The notes: generated by a model not told the origin, from the letters alone. Shown: positions 34,137 through 45,843, counted from the first letter of the stretch. The stretch: 64,000 bases of DNA from Lysinibacillus fusiformis (GCA_030027265.1 JASENG010000003.1:124001-188000), one strand, 5' to 3'. Numbers and translations are program-made.

Positions 34137-34811
34137 TTATAGTGGTCCAGAAATACCTTGACGGCGAATCATAATAAAGTGAGCTGCAAGTAATGCAAAT
34201 AATGCTGCAGGTAAGAAGAATACATGAATTGCGAAGAAACGTGTTAACGTTTGAGCACCAATTATTGTAGCATCCCCAGCAAGCAATACTTTAATAAGTT
34301 CACCAATAAACGGAACAGAAGCAGCGATTTGGATACCTACTTTAGTAGCGAATAGCGCTTTCATATCCCAAGGTAATAAGTAACCTGTGAAACCTAAACC
34401 TAACATTACACAGAAAATTAGAACCCCTACAATCCAGTTTAATTCACGAGGTTTTTTATACGACCCTGTGAAGAATACACGAAGTGTATGTAAGAACATC
34501 ATTACGATTACTAATGAAGCCCCCCAGTGGTGCATACCACGTACGATTTCACCAAAAGCTACTTCGTTTTGTAAGTAATAAACTGATTTCCAAGCATTTT
34601 CTACGTCCGGCACGTAATACATTGTTAAGAACATACCCGATAAAATTTGGATAACCGTAATGAAGAACGTTAATCCACCGAAACAGTAAACAAATGCAGA
34701 GAAGTGATGTGCAGGGTTAACGTGCTCAGGCACTTCGTGGTCGGCAATATCACGCCAGATTGGAGTGATATCAAGTCGCTCATCGACCCAATCATAAATT
34801 TTATTTAGCAC
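34137..34811 (-). CDS. qcrB: Cytochrome b6-type subunit QcrB
   Basis: A 224-residue membrane subunit with four helices binding two b haems: HHFSAFVYCF, RGMHHWGASL and HTLRVFFTG supply histidines, with FFAIHVFFLP and LLAAHFIMIR in the last helices. Cys43 (VYCFGG) matches the cysteine that covalently holds an extra haem in b6-type complexes. GFTGYLLPWDMKALF is present. It lies between qcrA and qcrC, with 20 and 50 bases between stop and start. Confidence 0.96.
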   Translation of the reverse strand: MLNKIYDWVDERLDITPIWRDIADHEVPEHVNPAHHFSAFVYCFGGLTFFITVIQILSGMFLTMYYVPDVENAWKSVYYLQNEVAFGEIVRGMHHWGASLVIVMMFLHTLRVFFTGSYKKPRELNWIVGVLIFCVMLGLGFTGYLLPWDMKALFATKVGIQIAASVPFIGELIKVLLAGDATIIGAQTLTRFFAIHVFFLPAALFALLAAHFIMIRRQGISGPL

Positions 34812-34831
34812 TGATGTCTACCCCCTAACTT

Positions 34832-35335
34832 TTAACCTCTAGTATTTGCGATTTTTTTCCCAAGCAATAAAAAGCCATCTTTTTCCGATACTTCATATTC
34901 ATCTAACGGACCTAATGGTGGTGTACCTGGAATGTTTTTACCAGTTTTTTCGTAACGTCCACCGTGGCAAGCACAGAAGAATTGATTTGGGTGCTCAGTA
35001 TCACTATTCCAGTTAACTGTACAGCCTAAGTGTTTACAAACTGGAGAAAGTGCGACAACAGTATCCCCATCTTTGTATACCCAAGCAGCATCAGTAACTT
35101 CAGATGTATACCATGCATCAACTTGTTCATATGAAAAGTCAACTTTTACAGGCTCTTCAGTAAGATCTGCAACTTTTTGGCTAGTTTGTACAAAATCACC
35201 ATCAGCTTTTGTTTGTAAAGCTGGATCGATTGCAAAACGAACCATTGGCATTAAAATGCCCGCCGCCATAAATCCACCAACACCAGTTAAAGTGTAGTTA
35301 AGAAATTGACGTCTAGAAACTCGATTGTTACTCAT
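34832..35335 (-). CDS. qcrA: Rieske iron-sulphur subunit QcrA
   Basis: A 167-residue subunit with a twin-arginine-like N-terminus (SRRQFLNYTL) and a membrane anchor (about 12-30). The Rieske domain has CKHLGC and CACHGG, giving two Cys and two His ligands to the 2Fe-2S cluster and the stabilising disulphide pair. First gene of qcrABC. Start at 35335 follows GAGGGGGGAAAAGG. Confidence 0.96.
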   Translation of the reverse strand: MSNNRVSRRQFLNYTLTGVGGFMAAGILMPMVRFAIDPALQTKADGDFVQTSQKVADLTEEPVKVDFSYEQVDAWYTSEVTDAAWVYKDGDTVVALSPVCKHLGCTVNWNSDTEHPNQFFCACHGGRYEKTGKNIPGTPPLGPLDEYEVSEKDGFLLLGKKIANTRG

Positions 35336-35491
35336 CCTTTTCCCCCCTCTAACTAAAAGGTCAGTCCAACGGACATACTTTTACAAATAGTAATTACTAG
35401 GACATATCTATGATATATCAAGAAAATAGGTTGGTCAATATTGGCTTTCTATACTTTCGACAAGTTTGTGAACATTTAATGAAACAATTTA

Positions 35492-35941
35492 CTAACTTTG
35501 AAACCATTTGGAAGTCAAGATTGGTATAATCTGCTTTAATTGATCTTCCAGTATAGATTTCTTGACGCCTTGCTCCATAGACTCCAAAGGTATAGATGGC
35601 AGCCAGATTACATCGATTTGTTCACCATAGCTTGTCCAATCATGATCGCAAGTTATAAACATAACATGCTTAAAGCCTGCATTTTGCAGCTCTTCCTTTA
35701 ATATGCTTACTGACAAACCCGTTTTTGTTTGATCAGTATAAGAAAATGGAGGGACAAGCATTAATCTCCCTTTAAACTGTTGTTCGATAAAAGAAGTGAG
35801 AGACATTAAAAATTCAGCTGCCGAGCTGCTTTGCCTTATTTGGGATTCGTTAAAATCCAGAGAAAGTAGTGGTACGAGCGCCGTATCAATAAAATCCTTT
35901 TGAGCTTGAAATTGTTGTACATCTTTTACGTTAAAAAACAT
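35492..35941 (-). CDS. ypiF: YpiF-like DUF2487 protein
   Basis: A 149-residue cytosolic protein of unknown function, placed just upstream of qcrA as in B. subtilis. It begins MFFNVKDVQQFQAQKDFIDT and contains LVPPFSYTDQ and FITCDHDWTSY blocks. The ATG at 35941 is chosen (GAAGGAAGCA directly upstream); an ATG six codons earlier would place the Shine-Dalgarno inside the gene. Its constant linkage to qcrABC suggests a role with that complex, which is inference. Confidence 0.8.
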   Translation of the reverse strand: MFFNVKDVQQFQAQKDFIDTALVPLLSLDFNESQIRQSSSAAEFLMSLTSFIEQQFKGRLMLVPPFSYTDQTKTGLSVSILKEELQNAGFKHVMFITCDHDWTSYGEQIDVIWLPSIPLESMEQGVKKSILEDQLKQIIPILTSKWFQS

Positions 35942-36062
35942 TGCTTCCTTCTCCTCCATACATCAATAATTACTATTGCCAAAAACCAAAAAAATTAACA
36001 TGTAAAATTTAACCTAATCTTATGTATTAATAGAATGACTTGAAAGATAGGTACAAATAAAA

Positions 36063-36097
36063 TCTCATTTAGCCGACCTAACTTCGACTAAATGAGA
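36063..36097 (-). terminator. Terminator of ypiA-ypiB
   Basis: Minus strand CTCATTTAGTCGA pairs with TCGGCTAAATGAG around a short loop and is followed by ATTTTATTTG. It lies between ypiB and ypiF. Confidence 0.8.
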
Positions 36098-36169
36098 CGT
36101 TTATTAATATTGGCTTTTATCCGCCAAAATTTCCATACAAACCTTGCCAAAATTTTTCCTTACCCAATT

Positions 36170-36727
36170 TTAAACATTTTTAGTTGTTTGCTTTAATGCC
36201 TGAAGTAAATTCGAAAGTGAGTAAAATCTTTCTTTATCGCCTTTGTCTAATGCATCGTCAATTTCTTTCAGTAATTTCTCTTCCTGGAATGCTAATAAAC
36301 TATTGTTTAGCATTTCTTCTGCAATGAGACGATCCTTTTCACTAATATGCAAATACTTTGGCATAAATGGATTTTCTTCTAATACAGCTAAGTACTGCTG
36401 ACTAGGCGGTATATTGGGAAAGTTTAATTGGATATACATACTTTCACTTGGATGTAATCGTAAATCATGAAACGATTTTTCAGCATCACTAGTCATGATG
36501 TTTCCCTTATAAAATCGAAATGGTACGCCGGTTGAATCAACAGAGGACATTACAATCGCTCGTGGACAATAATGCGCTTCTTCTACAAAGTGAATATTTT
36601 CAAGTAAATTATCGTTACTTAATAAATAATTCAGTATCCACACACATTCTCTTCTTTTTAATTGATAATTTTTTAGAAACCAACGAACAAAAGTTTTTTT
36701 ATCAATAATCGGAATGGAAGAAGTCAC
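36170..36727 (-). CDS. ypiB: YpiB, UPF0302 protein
   Basis: A 185-residue protein of the UPF0302 family with the hallmark [21 protein letters not shown] near the N-terminus and [18 protein letters not shown] later. No enzyme motif is known. The GTG at 36727 is chosen because AAAGGAGGG lies nine bases upstream; a TTG at 36751 is in frame but precedes that site. The Shine-Dalgarno is at the end of ypiA, so the genes are coupled. Confidence 0.87.
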   Translation of the reverse strand: MTSSIPIIDKKTFVRWFLKNYQLKRRECVWILNYLLSNDNLLENIHFVEEAHYCPRAIVMSSVDSTGVPFRFYKGNIMTSDAEKSFHDLRLHPSESMYIQLNFPNIPPSQQYLAVLEENPFMPKYLHISEKDRLIAEEMLNNSLLAFQEEKLLKEIDDALDKGDKERFYSLSNLLQALKQTTKNV

Positions 36728-36743
36728 TTGGCAATCCCTCCTT

Positions 36744-38000
36744 TTATTCAAGAGTGTCGAGAAGATCTAACCAATTTTGCTCCGTAGGTTCCAAAGCAAT
36801 TAATTGATTAACAATACTTCGTGCTTCCTCTCTTTTTCCTTCTTCTATCAAGAAATAACAATATTTTTCTAAAAACGACGGTTCGTCTTTAAAATCATTA
36901 TATGCTAGCTTGTAAATTTCGTATGCGCGTTCATAATGCTCATTCTTAGCATATGCATCCGCAACAAAGGGATATAAAGCACTCCAGTCGAAATCATTAT
37001 TTTTTAAATTTTCGTACAATTCGATAATTTCTTCAAATCGTTCTTGATTTGCAAAAATTGAAATAAGCACTAAAATTGCTTCCATATACTCAGGGTCAAG
37101 TGCAATGGCTTGTTGTAAATAATCCGTGGCCTTTTCAGGCAAACTGTTTTTCAACGCCATTTTCCCTGCAAATAAATAGAAGGATTTCTCATACTCATCA
37201 CGCTGCAAGCCCTCTTCGATGGTTTTAAGCGCTCTTTTATTATCCTCCATCATCGCATAGCTCTCCGCTAATAATAAGTAGGCACTAAAGTAATCAGGAT
37301 CTAATTCTTTTAAATCTTCCAGCTGTTTAGTAGCTAGTTCATATTTTTCAATTTGGAATGCCGCATAAGCTGACCCAAATAATAAATCTGGTGTAACAGT
37401 TTCCTCTAATGCTTCCATATAATATTCTAAAGCTGTTTCATATCCAGCGCCTGCCCGATATACTTCCGCAAGCCTTGAAGCCAATAAAATGCCTGCAATT
37501 TCTTTTTCCCTTGCATGCAATTCTTCATAAATACGTACTGCTTCAGTAAAGCGACCTGTTTCAAATAAAAGTTCAGCTTTGGCAAATTGTAATAGAGGCT
37601 CATTCGGCAATAAATCTAATGCATCATTAATCCGTAATTCTGCCACTTCGTATAAACCTTGCATTTGATAATAATCGGCTAATAACAGCAGGCTTTGTGG
37701 ATATTCGGGGGCTTCTGAGTCAATCCCCATCAGTAGTTGGAGCGCTTCATCTTCATCACCTAATTCGATTAGAACAGAAGCACGGTCAATAGCTAATTGT
37801 GCTTCCTCCGGGAATAGGAATTGCAAGTGTTCAAAAACACGGTCTGCTTCCGTTAAAAAACCATATTGCATTAATAAATCGGCAACCTCGTATTGGACAT
37901 CTGCCTGTTCATTTATTAAAAACGTTTCTAACAAACTATTAATCTGTTGCAAATCTCCGTTTTGGATGGCTTGTATCATTTCGTTCGCTGTGTTTGTCAA
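36744..38000 (-). CDS. ypiA: YpiA tetratricopeptide-repeat protein
   Basis: A 418-residue soluble protein made of about ten tetratricopeptide repeats with no other domain, for example repeats containing [20 protein letters not shown] and [18 protein letters not shown]. TPRs mediate protein contacts; the partner is unknown. Position upstream of ypiB and next to aroE is as in B. subtilis. It is strongly acidic overall. Confidence 0.9.
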   Translation of the reverse strand: MTNTANEMIQAIQNGDLQQINSLLETFLINEQADVQYEVADLLMQYGFLTEADRVFEHLQFLFPEEAQLAIDRASVLIELGDEDEALQLLMGIDSEAPEYPQSLLLLADYYQMQGLYEVAELRINDALDLLPNEPLLQFAKAELLFETGRFTEAVRIYEELHAREKEIAGILLASRLAEVYRAGAGYETALEYYMEALEETVTPDLLFGSAYAAFQIEKYELATKQLEDLKELDPDYFSAYLLLAESYAMMEDNKRALKTIEEGLQRDEYEKSFYLFAGKMALKNSLPEKATDYLQQAIALDPEYMEAILVLISIFANQERFEEIIELYENLKNNDFDWSALYPFVADAYAKNEHYERAYEIYKLAYNDFKDEPSFLEKYCYFLIEEGKREEARSIVNQLIALEPTEQNWLDLLDTLE

Positions 38001-38061
38001 ATTTACTCACCTTTTTATGTTTAGTCAATACTATGCTACTTCACTTAATTAATAGAAACAA

Positions 38062-38101
38062 GAAAAAGGACCTGACCCGTTTGAATTCTATAGGGCGGTC
38101 C
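38062..38101 (-). terminator. Terminator of the aro supraoperon
   Basis: Minus strand GGACCGCCC pairs with GGG-GGTCC (interrupted) and is followed by TTTTTCTTG, after the aroE stop and before ypiA. Confidence 0.65.
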
Positions 38102-38149
38102 AAAAATTTCAGTTCTATTTACCGATATTTATCTATAATACAATATTGT

Positions 38150-39448
38150 TTATGAGTTTCCTAAAAGTGTATTTACATCCTCGAAGAAGGTCGGGTAGGA
38201 TACAGCAATACAATCCGTGTCATCAATTTCAATAGCAGTAGAAGCTATCAGTGCTGCTATAGTAGACATCATACCAATTCGATGATCTCCATAAGATTGT
38301 AAAGAAGCTCCATGGAGTTTTGTTGGACCATGAATAATCATGCCATCTTCCGTTGCTTCAATATCTGCTCCAAGCTTTTGCAGTTCTGCTACAACCGCTG
38401 TAATACGGTCTGTTTCTTTTACTTTTAATTCTTCCGCATCCCGAATAACAGTTGTCCCTTCAGCTTGAGTTGCTAAAAGGGCAATAATAGGAATTTCATC
38501 GATTAGTCGAGGAATGATATCTCCCTCAATGGTAGTTGCTTTCAGGTTGGAAGTTCGAATTGTCAGGGTTGCAGTTGGTTCTGCGGCATTACTGTCGTCT
38601 AGCACAACCGACAAATCTGCCCCCATCTTTTCTAACACTTCAATAATGCCTGCTCTCGTCGGATTTACACCAACGTTTTCCATCACAATTTCACTATCTG
38701 GAACAATTGCACCTGCAACCAAGAAAAAGGCGGCAGATGAGATATCCCCAGGGACATTTACATGTGTTGCTTGAAGCTGTTGTCCACCTTTAAATTCAAT
38801 AACCCCATCATTCACTTCAATTAATGCACCGAATTGTTTTAGCATTCTTTCAGTGTGATCACGGGAAACCTCTTTTTCCCGAACGATTGTTGTACCTTCT
38901 GCCCGAAGCCCCGCAAGCAAGATAGCTGACTTCACCTGGGCACTAGCAACCGGCATCGTATAGTCGATTGCCTCCAGCTTTGTTCCTTGAATAGCCAATG
39001 GGGTAAATTGCCCATTATCTCTCCCTGCAATTTTTGCTCCCATCAAGCTAAGAGGATCGGCTACACGACGCATAGGACGTTTCCCGATCGAAGCGTCACC
39101 TGTCATGACTGTATGTAATTCTGTACCAGATAATATTCCAAGCATTAATCTAGTCGTAGTTCCTGAATTACCTGTATATAGAACTTCTTTGGGTTCTTCC
39201 CAATTGTCCATTCCAGGACTTGTAATTGTTACATTTGTTCCCGCTACTTCTATTTCCACGCCAAGCTTGCGAAAACAATCGATTGTACTTAAACAATCTT
39301 CTCCAAGCAGAAAACCGCTTACCGTTGTTTTACCTTGCGCAATGGATCCAAACATGACAGAACGGTGTGAAATGGATTTGTCGCCTGGAACCGTAATTGT
39401 TCCATTTAGACTAGCGTTTTTATAATCTAAATTTGTTGTAGAAGACAT
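38150..39448 (-). CDS. aroE: 3-phosphoshikimate 1-carboxyvinyltransferase (EPSP synthase)
   Basis: A 432-residue shikimate-pathway enzyme that adds phosphoenolpyruvate to shikimate-3-phosphate; the glyphosate target. Seen: [40 protein letters not shown] (RPM type of class II enzymes), [23 protein letters not shown] and GDHRIGM. The glycine of the GNSGT motif is retained. The symbol follows Bacillus usage (aroA in E. coli). Last gene of the aro operon, 35 bases after tyrA. Confidence 0.96.
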   Translation of the reverse strand: MSSTTNLDYKNASLNGTITVPGDKSISHRSVMFGSIAQGKTTVSGFLLGEDCLSTIDCFRKLGVEIEVAGTNVTITSPGMDNWEEPKEVLYTGNSGTTTRLMLGILSGTELHTVMTGDASIGKRPMRRVADPLSLMGAKIAGRDNGQFTPLAIQGTKLEAIDYTMPVASAQVKSAILLAGLRAEGTTIVREKEVSRDHTERMLKQFGALIEVNDGVIEFKGGQQLQATHVNVPGDISSAAFFLVAGAIVPDSEIVMENVGVNPTRAGIIEVLEKMGADLSVVLDDSNAAEPTATLTIRTSNLKATTIEGDIIPRLIDEIPIIALLATQAEGTTVIRDAEELKVKETDRITAVVAELQKLGADIEATEDGMIIHGPTKLHGASLQSYGDHRIGMMSTIAALIASTAIEIDDTDCIAVSYPTFFEDVNTLLGNS

Positions 39449-39483
39449 TCAGATGCTCCTTTCGAAATAACTCTTTACAAATA

Positions 39484-40581
39484 TTATGACATATACATTT
39501 CATACTTTGTTCGATTACTGATACACTTTTGTGCTTTGTCGCGGTCATCTGCATTTTGGAAGCTAATTACTAAAATACCAAACACGTCTTCCCTAGCCTC
39601 CACGACTCGGATATTCGTTATGCTAATTTGCTCTTCAGCTAAATATCCTGTCAGCTCGGAAATTACACCAGGATAATCCGGGATATCCACATATAAATCG
39701 TATGTTGTATAGAATGCACCCGTGTTGATCGGTAATTTATCTCGAACTTCTTTGGCACTCGCAAAATAATGTTCGATTGTTTCTTCATGTGAATTTTGAA
39801 GGATTGATTTTACCCGATCCATTTCAACCTGCCAAGAAGTTAATTGTTTTAGTAGCTCATCCTTATTTTGCAGGACAATATCCTTCCACATGAGCGGATT
39901 AGAGGAAGCGATTCGGGTTACATCTCGAAATCCTCCAGCTGCAAGCATACTTGTCATTGGATAATTTTGTTGTTCACTATCCAGCTGATGGACAAGGGAT
40001 GCAGCAACGATATGTGGGAAATGACTTACAACTGCAGTCATATGATCATGCTCTTGGGCATCTACACGCACCATTTTGGCCAAAGTGAATTTTAATAATT
40101 CCTCAAGCTCCTTTATATGTTCCTCATCTTCATTCTTTAAAGGAGTTAATATATAGTAAGCATTTTCAAAAAGATGTGTTTTTGCTGCTTGAACACCGCT
40201 TTTATGGGAGCCGGCCATAGGATGACCGCCAATAAAAGTAATGCCTTTTTTGCGCAACTCGGCACCCTTTTCCATTATCAAGCCTTTTGTACTTCCCGTA
40301 TCCGTCACAATTACCGTTTTCTTAAGCGGCCATTCACTCATCTTTTCCAACCAATCAAGCGTTGCATTCACAGGAGTACCAAAAATAATAATATCTGCAA
40401 TGCTTGCTGCTTGCATCACTTCATCTACAACCTCATGAACAATGTTCAGTTCCCGTGCTTGCTGTCGAGTTTTTTCATAGATATCAAAGCCATACACCTT
40501 TGTGTTAGGTGCTTTTTGACAGGAAAGGGCTATTGAACCTCCAATTAGCCCTAACCCTATTACAAAAACGTTCCGTGTCAT
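39484..40581 (-). CDS. tyrA: Prephenate dehydrogenase with ACT domain
   Basis: A 365-residue enzyme that oxidises prephenate to 4-hydroxyphenylpyruvate for tyrosine. The NAD-binding loop is VIGLGLIGGSIAL; GGHPMAGSHKSG carries the catalytic histidine region. A C-terminal ACT domain (about 292-365, YVDIPDYPGVISELTG) predicts feedback control by an aromatic amino acid. Its start overlaps hisC by four bases. Confidence 0.95.
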   Translation of the reverse strand: MTRNVFVIGLGLIGGSIALSCQKAPNTKVYGFDIYEKTRQQARELNIVHEVVDEVMQAASIADIIIFGTPVNATLDWLEKMSEWPLKKTVIVTDTGSTKGLIMEKGAELRKKGITFIGGHPMAGSHKSGVQAAKTHLFENAYYILTPLKNEDEEHIKELEELLKFTLAKMVRVDAQEHDHMTAVVSHFPHIVAASLVHQLDSEQQNYPMTSMLAAGGFRDVTRIASSNPLMWKDIVLQNKDELLKQLTSWQVEMDRVKSILQNSHEETIEHYFASAKEVRDKLPINTGAFYTTYDLYVDIPDYPGVISELTGYLAEEQISITNIRVVEAREDVFGILVISFQNADDRDKAQKCISNRTKYEMYMS

Positions 40582-41681
40582 GCTAAAACCCCTTGTTCGG
40601 ATAGAACTTCCTCAAGTAAAGATAAGAACTTGGCATTTTGCTCCTCGGTTCCAATTGTGACACGAATATACCCCGGTACTCCCAAAGCATTGCCGCTTCG
40701 AATAATAAATCCGCGCTGCATCATCTCTTTAAACACAACATCACTATCTGCTTTCACTTCAAAAAGAATAAAGTTTGTTTGAGAAGGATAGAAGTTCAAT
40801 CCATGTCTTACACAAAACTCTTCATATTGTTTTTTGCCGTTCTCATTGCTTTCCTTGCATTCGATGATGAATTCTTGGTCCTCTAAAGCGGCAATCGCGA
40901 CTTTTTGACTTAGAATCGTATTATTGAATGGTGCACGTACGGGATCCAGTTTTGCAATTACTTCTTCTTGTGCAATCCCATATCCAACTCGGAAAGACGC
41001 AAGTCCATATGCTTTCGAGAATGTACGTAAAATAATCACGTTCGGGTATTGATTGACATATGAAAGTGTATCTTTGAAATCTGGTGAATTCACATATTCA
41101 AAGTAAGCTTCATCTAATACAACTAAAACTTCAGATGGTACTTTTTCCAGGAAGTTTTGCAGTTCCTCATCTTGAACAATTGTGCCTGTTGGATTATTTG
41201 GGTTACATACCCACACGACGGAAGTATTTTCATCAATAGCATCTAACATAGCCAACAAATCGTGTTTACCATCCTTTAAAGGCACTTCTTTAATCTCCGC
41301 ACCTTCAATTTCTGCATTATGGCGGTATTGAGAGAACGATGGAGCTGCCATTACTGTATTGACGCCTGGATATAATAATGCACGAGTAATGATGGCAATT
41401 AAATCATCTGACCCATTCCCAAAAATCAGCTGTGTTTCTTGAACATTTACATGATTGGCAACAGCTGTACGGAGCGTTTTCGCATAGCCATCTGGATAAA
41501 TGGCATGATTAGAATGATCACCGCCTAAGAATGCTTTAACCTTTGGTGAAAACCCATATGGATTTTCATTTGATGCAAGTTTAACAACTTCATCCAATCC
41601 AAATTCCCGTTTTACCTCTTCAATTGGTTTTCCTGGTTGGTATGCTTTCATATCGTAGATTTGCTGTTTCCATTTCATCAT
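40578..41681 (-). CDS. hisC: Histidinol-phosphate / aromatic aminotransferase
   Basis: A 367-residue PLP aminotransferase: LASNENPYGFSP near the N-terminus, CNPNNPTGT, VLDEAYFEY, and the PLP lysine in TFSKAYGLASFRVGY. In Bacillus the same enzyme also makes phenylalanine and tyrosine, which explains its place between aroH and tyrA. Two ATG codons in tandem follow AAGGAGA; either may start. It lies 9 bases after aroH, exactly where trpEDCFBA sits in B. subtilis. Confidence 0.94.
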   Translation of the reverse strand: MMKWKQQIYDMKAYQPGKPIEEVKREFGLDEVVKLASNENPYGFSPKVKAFLGGDHSNHAIYPDGYAKTLRTAVANHVNVQETQLIFGNGSDDLIAIITRALLYPGVNTVMAAPSFSQYRHNAEIEGAEIKEVPLKDGKHDLLAMLDAIDENTSVVWVCNPNNPTGTIVQDEELQNFLEKVPSEVLVVLDEAYFEYVNSPDFKDTLSYVNQYPNVIILRTFSKAYGLASFRVGYGIAQEEVIAKLDPVRAPFNNTILSQKVAIAALEDQEFIIECKESNENGKKQYEEFCVRHGLNFYPSQTNFILFEVKADSDVVFKEMMQRGFIIRSGNALGVPGYIRVTIGTEEQNAKFLSLLEEVLSEQGVLA

Positions 41682-41690
41682 AAAGTCTCC

Positions 41691-42065
41691 TTACTTGTTA
41701 GCTTCTTGTACTAGATCTGGTCGTAAACTTACTGCATTATTTAAATAGATATGACGTACGTCTTTTTGGCTTAGCTCTGTATTCACATGCAGTAAAACAC
41801 GAATACACAACGGGAGAGCATTTGGGACACTCATTTCATGCGTACACATTGTCGGAACATATTGCCAGCCTTCAATCGAACGTACTGCTTTTGCTGGAAA
41901 TCCAGAAGTAATATCTGGAGTCGTTGAGATAAGAACAGAAATGATATCTTCTGGTTGTATATTATTTTCATTTACTATGTCTTTTACCAAAGTTTCTGTT
42001 TCTCTAAAAATAAGCTCGGCTCTATCCTCGGTTACTGTCGTAGCCCCTCTTACCCCTCTAATCAT
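41691..42065 (-). CDS. aroH: Chorismate mutase, AroH type
   Basis: A 124-residue trimeric chorismate mutase that rearranges chorismate to prephenate. IRGVRGATTVTED holds the active-site arginine, and PLCIRVLLHV the second arginine. Length and order match B. subtilis AroH. It overlaps the aroB stop by four bases. Confidence 0.95.
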   Translation of the reverse strand: MIRGVRGATTVTEDRAELIFRETETLVKDIVNENNIQPEDIISVLISTTPDITSGFPAKAVRSIEGWQYVPTMCTHEMSVPNALPLCIRVLLHVNTELSQKDVRHIYLNNAVSLRPDLVQEANK

Positions 42066-43153
42066 TTACATACCTCCATAAGTAACGCACGATACTCTAA
42101 ATCTACTTCTCTACATTCAGATAATTCAATAGTTTGAACAAACGGTTCCCCGATTGTATGAAGTAAAACAAATTGCAATTCTCCATATTCAACTTTTTTA
42201 TCTTTTACTAAAAATGCCTCTAATGTTTCAAATGGATAGTTTGATACTGCCTCCAACGGGTAACCATTATCGTAAGCGAATTGTAAAAAGGTTTTCGTGA
42301 ACGTGCGCGTAACCTTGCCATAGCGCTCACTTAAAATAAGCGCGTAAATCATGCCAATGACAACTGCTTCTCCGTGGGCTAATCCACCATAGCCTGCTGC
42401 TGCTTCAATCGCATGGCCATATGTATGGCCGAAGTTTAAGTATTTCCGTACAGATTGTTCTGTCTCATCTTCGGCCACAATTTTTGCCTTCACTTCAATT
42501 CCTGATTTTAAATAAGTAGCAAGCTGCTCATTGGAGATGTTAGTAATGGAAGGGATTGTCAATAGTTCTTGCAGCCATATCTCATTCGAGATCATCGCAT
42601 GCTTGATGACTTCTGCCATTCCTGAACGTATTTCACGTTCACTTAAGGAGCCTAGAAAATGAATATCATATATTACTGCCTCTGGTTGATAAAAAGCGCC
42701 AATTAGGTTTTTACCTTGCGGATGGTTTATCGCCGTTTTGCCGCCGACTGCTGAATCATGAGCAAGTATCGTTGTAGGGATTTGAACAAAAGGAATCCCC
42801 CGCATATAAGTAGCTGCAACAAAACCTGATAAATCACCCACTGCCCCTCCACCAAAGGCCATTAAAAGGGATTTTCGAGTGCATTTCTGTTCGATTAAGA
42901 ATGAATGAGCCTCTTTGAAGTTTTCAAAGCTCTTGCATTCTTCACCAGCTGGCATCACCAATACTTCAAAAGGATAAGGGAAATTTTCAGAGAAGTAGTT
43001 TCCCTGAGCTTCCCAAACGTTTTTATCTGTGAATACGATGGTTTTATCTGCCTTTGGCAATTCTTCGTATAAGGATGCAATCGCACTCGTTAAAATGTTG
43101 TTCCCAATCACAACTTCATACTGGTGTGATGCTGTGTTTACCGGAATTCTCAT
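42062..43153 (-). CDS. aroB: 3-dehydroquinate synthase
   Basis: A 363-residue NAD- and zinc-dependent enzyme that closes the ring of DAHP. GGGAVGDLSGFVAATYMRG (nucleotide-binding and family signature), HDSAVGGKTAINH, NFGHTYGHAIE and HGEAVVIGM (zinc-binding histidines) are all present. It starts three bases after the aroF stop. Confidence 0.96.
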   Translation of the reverse strand: MRIPVNTASHQYEVVIGNNILTSAIASLYEELPKADKTIVFTDKNVWEAQGNYFSENFPYPFEVLVMPAGEECKSFENFKEAHSFLIEQKCTRKSLLMAFGGGAVGDLSGFVAATYMRGIPFVQIPTTILAHDSAVGGKTAINHPQGKNLIGAFYQPEAVIYDIHFLGSLSEREIRSGMAEVIKHAMISNEIWLQELLTIPSITNISNEQLATYLKSGIEVKAKIVAEDETEQSVRKYLNFGHTYGHAIEAAAGYGGLAHGEAVVIGMIYALILSERYGKVTRTFTKTFLQFAYDNGYPLEAVSNYPFETLEAFLVKDKKVEYGELQFVLLHTIGEPFVQTIELSECREVDLEYRALLMEVCK

Positions 43154-43156
43154 TTT

Positions 43157-44338
43157 TTAAAACTCCTTTGAGTATTTTCGCATTTCATCAATTTGTGCTT
43201 TCAGCTGCGGTAATTGGTCACTGTGGAATTGCTCTACAAGAACGTTTGCTACTTCCCATGCAATCACATTTTCTGCAACAATCGATGCAGCCGGTACAGC
43301 ACAACTATCAGAACGTTCAACACTTGCCTTAAATGGTTCTTTTGTTTCAATATCAACACTTTGCAATGGTTTATATAATGTAGGGATTGGTTTCATTACA
43401 CCGCGAACAACAATCGGCATTCCAGTTGACATACCGCCTTCTAGACCACCCAAGCGATTTGTTGCACGAGTATAGCCGCTTTCTTCATCCCATAAAATTT
43501 CATCATGCACTTCCGAGCCTTTACGACGGGCCATTTCAAATCCGATTCCGAATTCAACACCTTTGAATGCGTTAATGGATAACATTGCCTGAGCAAGCCT
43601 GCCATCTAATTTTCGGTCGTAATGTACATAAGAGCCGATACCAGCTGGCAGCCCCTCAACAATGACTTCTACAACGCCGCCAATGGAATCCCCTGCTTTT
43701 TTCGTATCATCAATCATCTGTACCATTTGGCTAGATGCTTCTTCATCCACACAGTAACATGGATCCTGCTCCACAATTTCGCGTATTTCATCTGCAGATT
43801 TTCCCTCTGCTTTAGTTGTATCTGCTTTTATGCCGGCAATTTCTGTTACATGGGCTACGATTGAAATTCCTAACTCATTTAATAGAGCCTTTGCAACCGA
43901 GCCAACAGCTACTCGTACTGTTGTCTCACGCGCACTGGAACGCTCCAAGACGTTCCGTAGATCCCGATGTCCATATTTCATGCCACCTACTAAATCGGCA
44001 TGTCCCGGACGAGGACGAGAGATTTGACGTTTGATTTCATTTGGATCTATGTCTTCTGGAAGCGGGTCTGCCCCCATAATTTTTGTCCAATGCTTCCAAT
44101 CATCATTTTTAACGACTAATGCAACTGGAGAACCTAACGTTTTCCCGTGACGTACACCGCCTACAATTTCAACAGTGTCTGTTTCAATCTGCATTCTTCT
44201 TCCACGGCCATGTCCACCTTGACGTCGCTTTAAATCATAATTTATTTTTTCTGCCGATATTGGTAAAAGTGATGGAAGCCCTTCGATAATTGTAGTTAAT
44301 TGAGGTCCATGAGACTCTCCTGCTGTAAGGTAACGCAT
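43157..44338 (-). CDS. aroF: Chorismate synthase
   Basis: A 393-residue FMN-dependent lyase that makes chorismate. Signatures: GESHGPQL at the N-terminus, [25 protein letters not shown] and [12 protein letters not shown]. First gene of aroF-aroB-aroH-hisC-tyrA-aroE. Upstream on the minus strand TGTTATATT (extended -10) could be its promoter. The symbol follows Bacillus usage (aroC in E. coli). Confidence 0.96.
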   Translation of the reverse strand: MRYLTAGESHGPQLTTIIEGLPSLLPISAEKINYDLKRRQGGHGRGRRMQIETDTVEIVGGVRHGKTLGSPVALVVKNDDWKHWTKIMGADPLPEDIDPNEIKRQISRPRPGHADLVGGMKYGHRDLRNVLERSSARETTVRVAVGSVAKALLNELGISIVAHVTEIAGIKADTTKAEGKSADEIREIVEQDPCYCVDEEASSQMVQMIDDTKKAGDSIGGVVEVIVEGLPAGIGSYVHYDRKLDGRLAQAMLSINAFKGVEFGIGFEMARRKGSEVHDEILWDEESGYTRATNRLGGLEGGMSTGMPIVVRGVMKPIPTLYKPLQSVDIETKEPFKASVERSDSCAVPAASIVAENVIAWEVANVLVEQFHSDQLPQLKAQIDEMRKYSKEF

Positions 44339-44694
44339 AAAACACTTTCTCCCTTCAACTCGCTAAAGTATGTATTTTTTAATATAACATATTCTCTCCC
44401 AAAAAACAGTGCTATTTTTCGAATTACATTCAAGATAGTACCGAATATTCAGAAATTCTATTATAGACCATTTTCTTGAAGAATCCCTTATATTCTTCAA
44501 ACTTTCCTAAAAAAGGGGCATTTTATAGTAAAATACGCTTTCCGTTCAATACGAAAAGCGATTGCTCAAGGTCAATTATGATTTAAAAAGCACGGCTGGT
44601 TGAAAAGTCCAATTGCAATTAGCCTCTGTTGCACTATTGCGGATTAGTAAGATTTAGATTTTTTAGTTCCTCAGATCCAGCTTGGGCATTTCAA
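44339..44694. other. Gap between cheR and aroF
   Basis: A 356-base region with the aroF leader and candidate extended -10, and the cheR hairpin at 44536-44560. It also has a single copy of a core identical over 15 bases (CGCTTTCCGTTCAAT) to the diverged part of the repeat after ponA. No coding frame is supported. Confidence 0.5.
44536..44560 (-). terminator. Terminator-like hairpin after cheR
   Basis: Minus strand CGCTTT-CGT pairs with ACG-AAAGCG around ATTGA, followed by TATTTTACT. It lies 135 bases past the cheR stop. Confidence 0.5.
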
Positions 44695-45483
<789 letters not shown>

Positions 45484-45585
45484 TTATTTCCTATTTTCAT
45501 TATATAGGAAATCGTGAAAATCGGAAATATATATCATTTCGACTATTTCAATCACGAAAGAGGGTGAAAAAAGTGATAGATGCTG

Positions 45586-45843
45586 CTAGTATTTCTCTTC
45601 TAATCTGAACTGGCTTGGCTGATCAAGGGCTAATTGCTGTCTGGATTGTTCGATTTCTAATCGAATCTTTTCTGTTTCGATGACATACCCCTCATTTCTC
45701 ACCTTTTCAAGTTCGATTTCTTGTTTTAACACTTCTAACTTCAATTTCGATTGTTTACTATAATAGCTAGTTATAATAGCTGTGATTGGAATGGCTGCAC
45801 ATAACAGGACAATTCCCAATACTAGAACTACATAGTCTTCCAA
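45586..45843 (-). CDS. Small membrane protein with coiled coil, unknown function
   Basis: An 85-residue protein that I do not recognise. One membrane helix (about 5-26, VVLVLGIVLLCAAIPITAII) is followed by a long charged helix (about 32-70) with heptad-like spacing of Leu, Ile and Glu, a likely cytosolic coiled coil. The TTG at 45843 is chosen: GGAGG lies eight bases upstream, and a TTG five codons earlier overlaps that site. A perfect TATAAT at 45864-45869 (minus strand) suggests its own promoter. It lies alone between the ndk terminator and cheR. Confidence 0.65.
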   Translation of the reverse strand: MEDYVVLVLGIVLLCAAIPITAIITSYYSKQSKLKLEVLKQEIELEKVRNEGYVIETEKIRLEIEQSRQQLALDQPSQFRLEEKY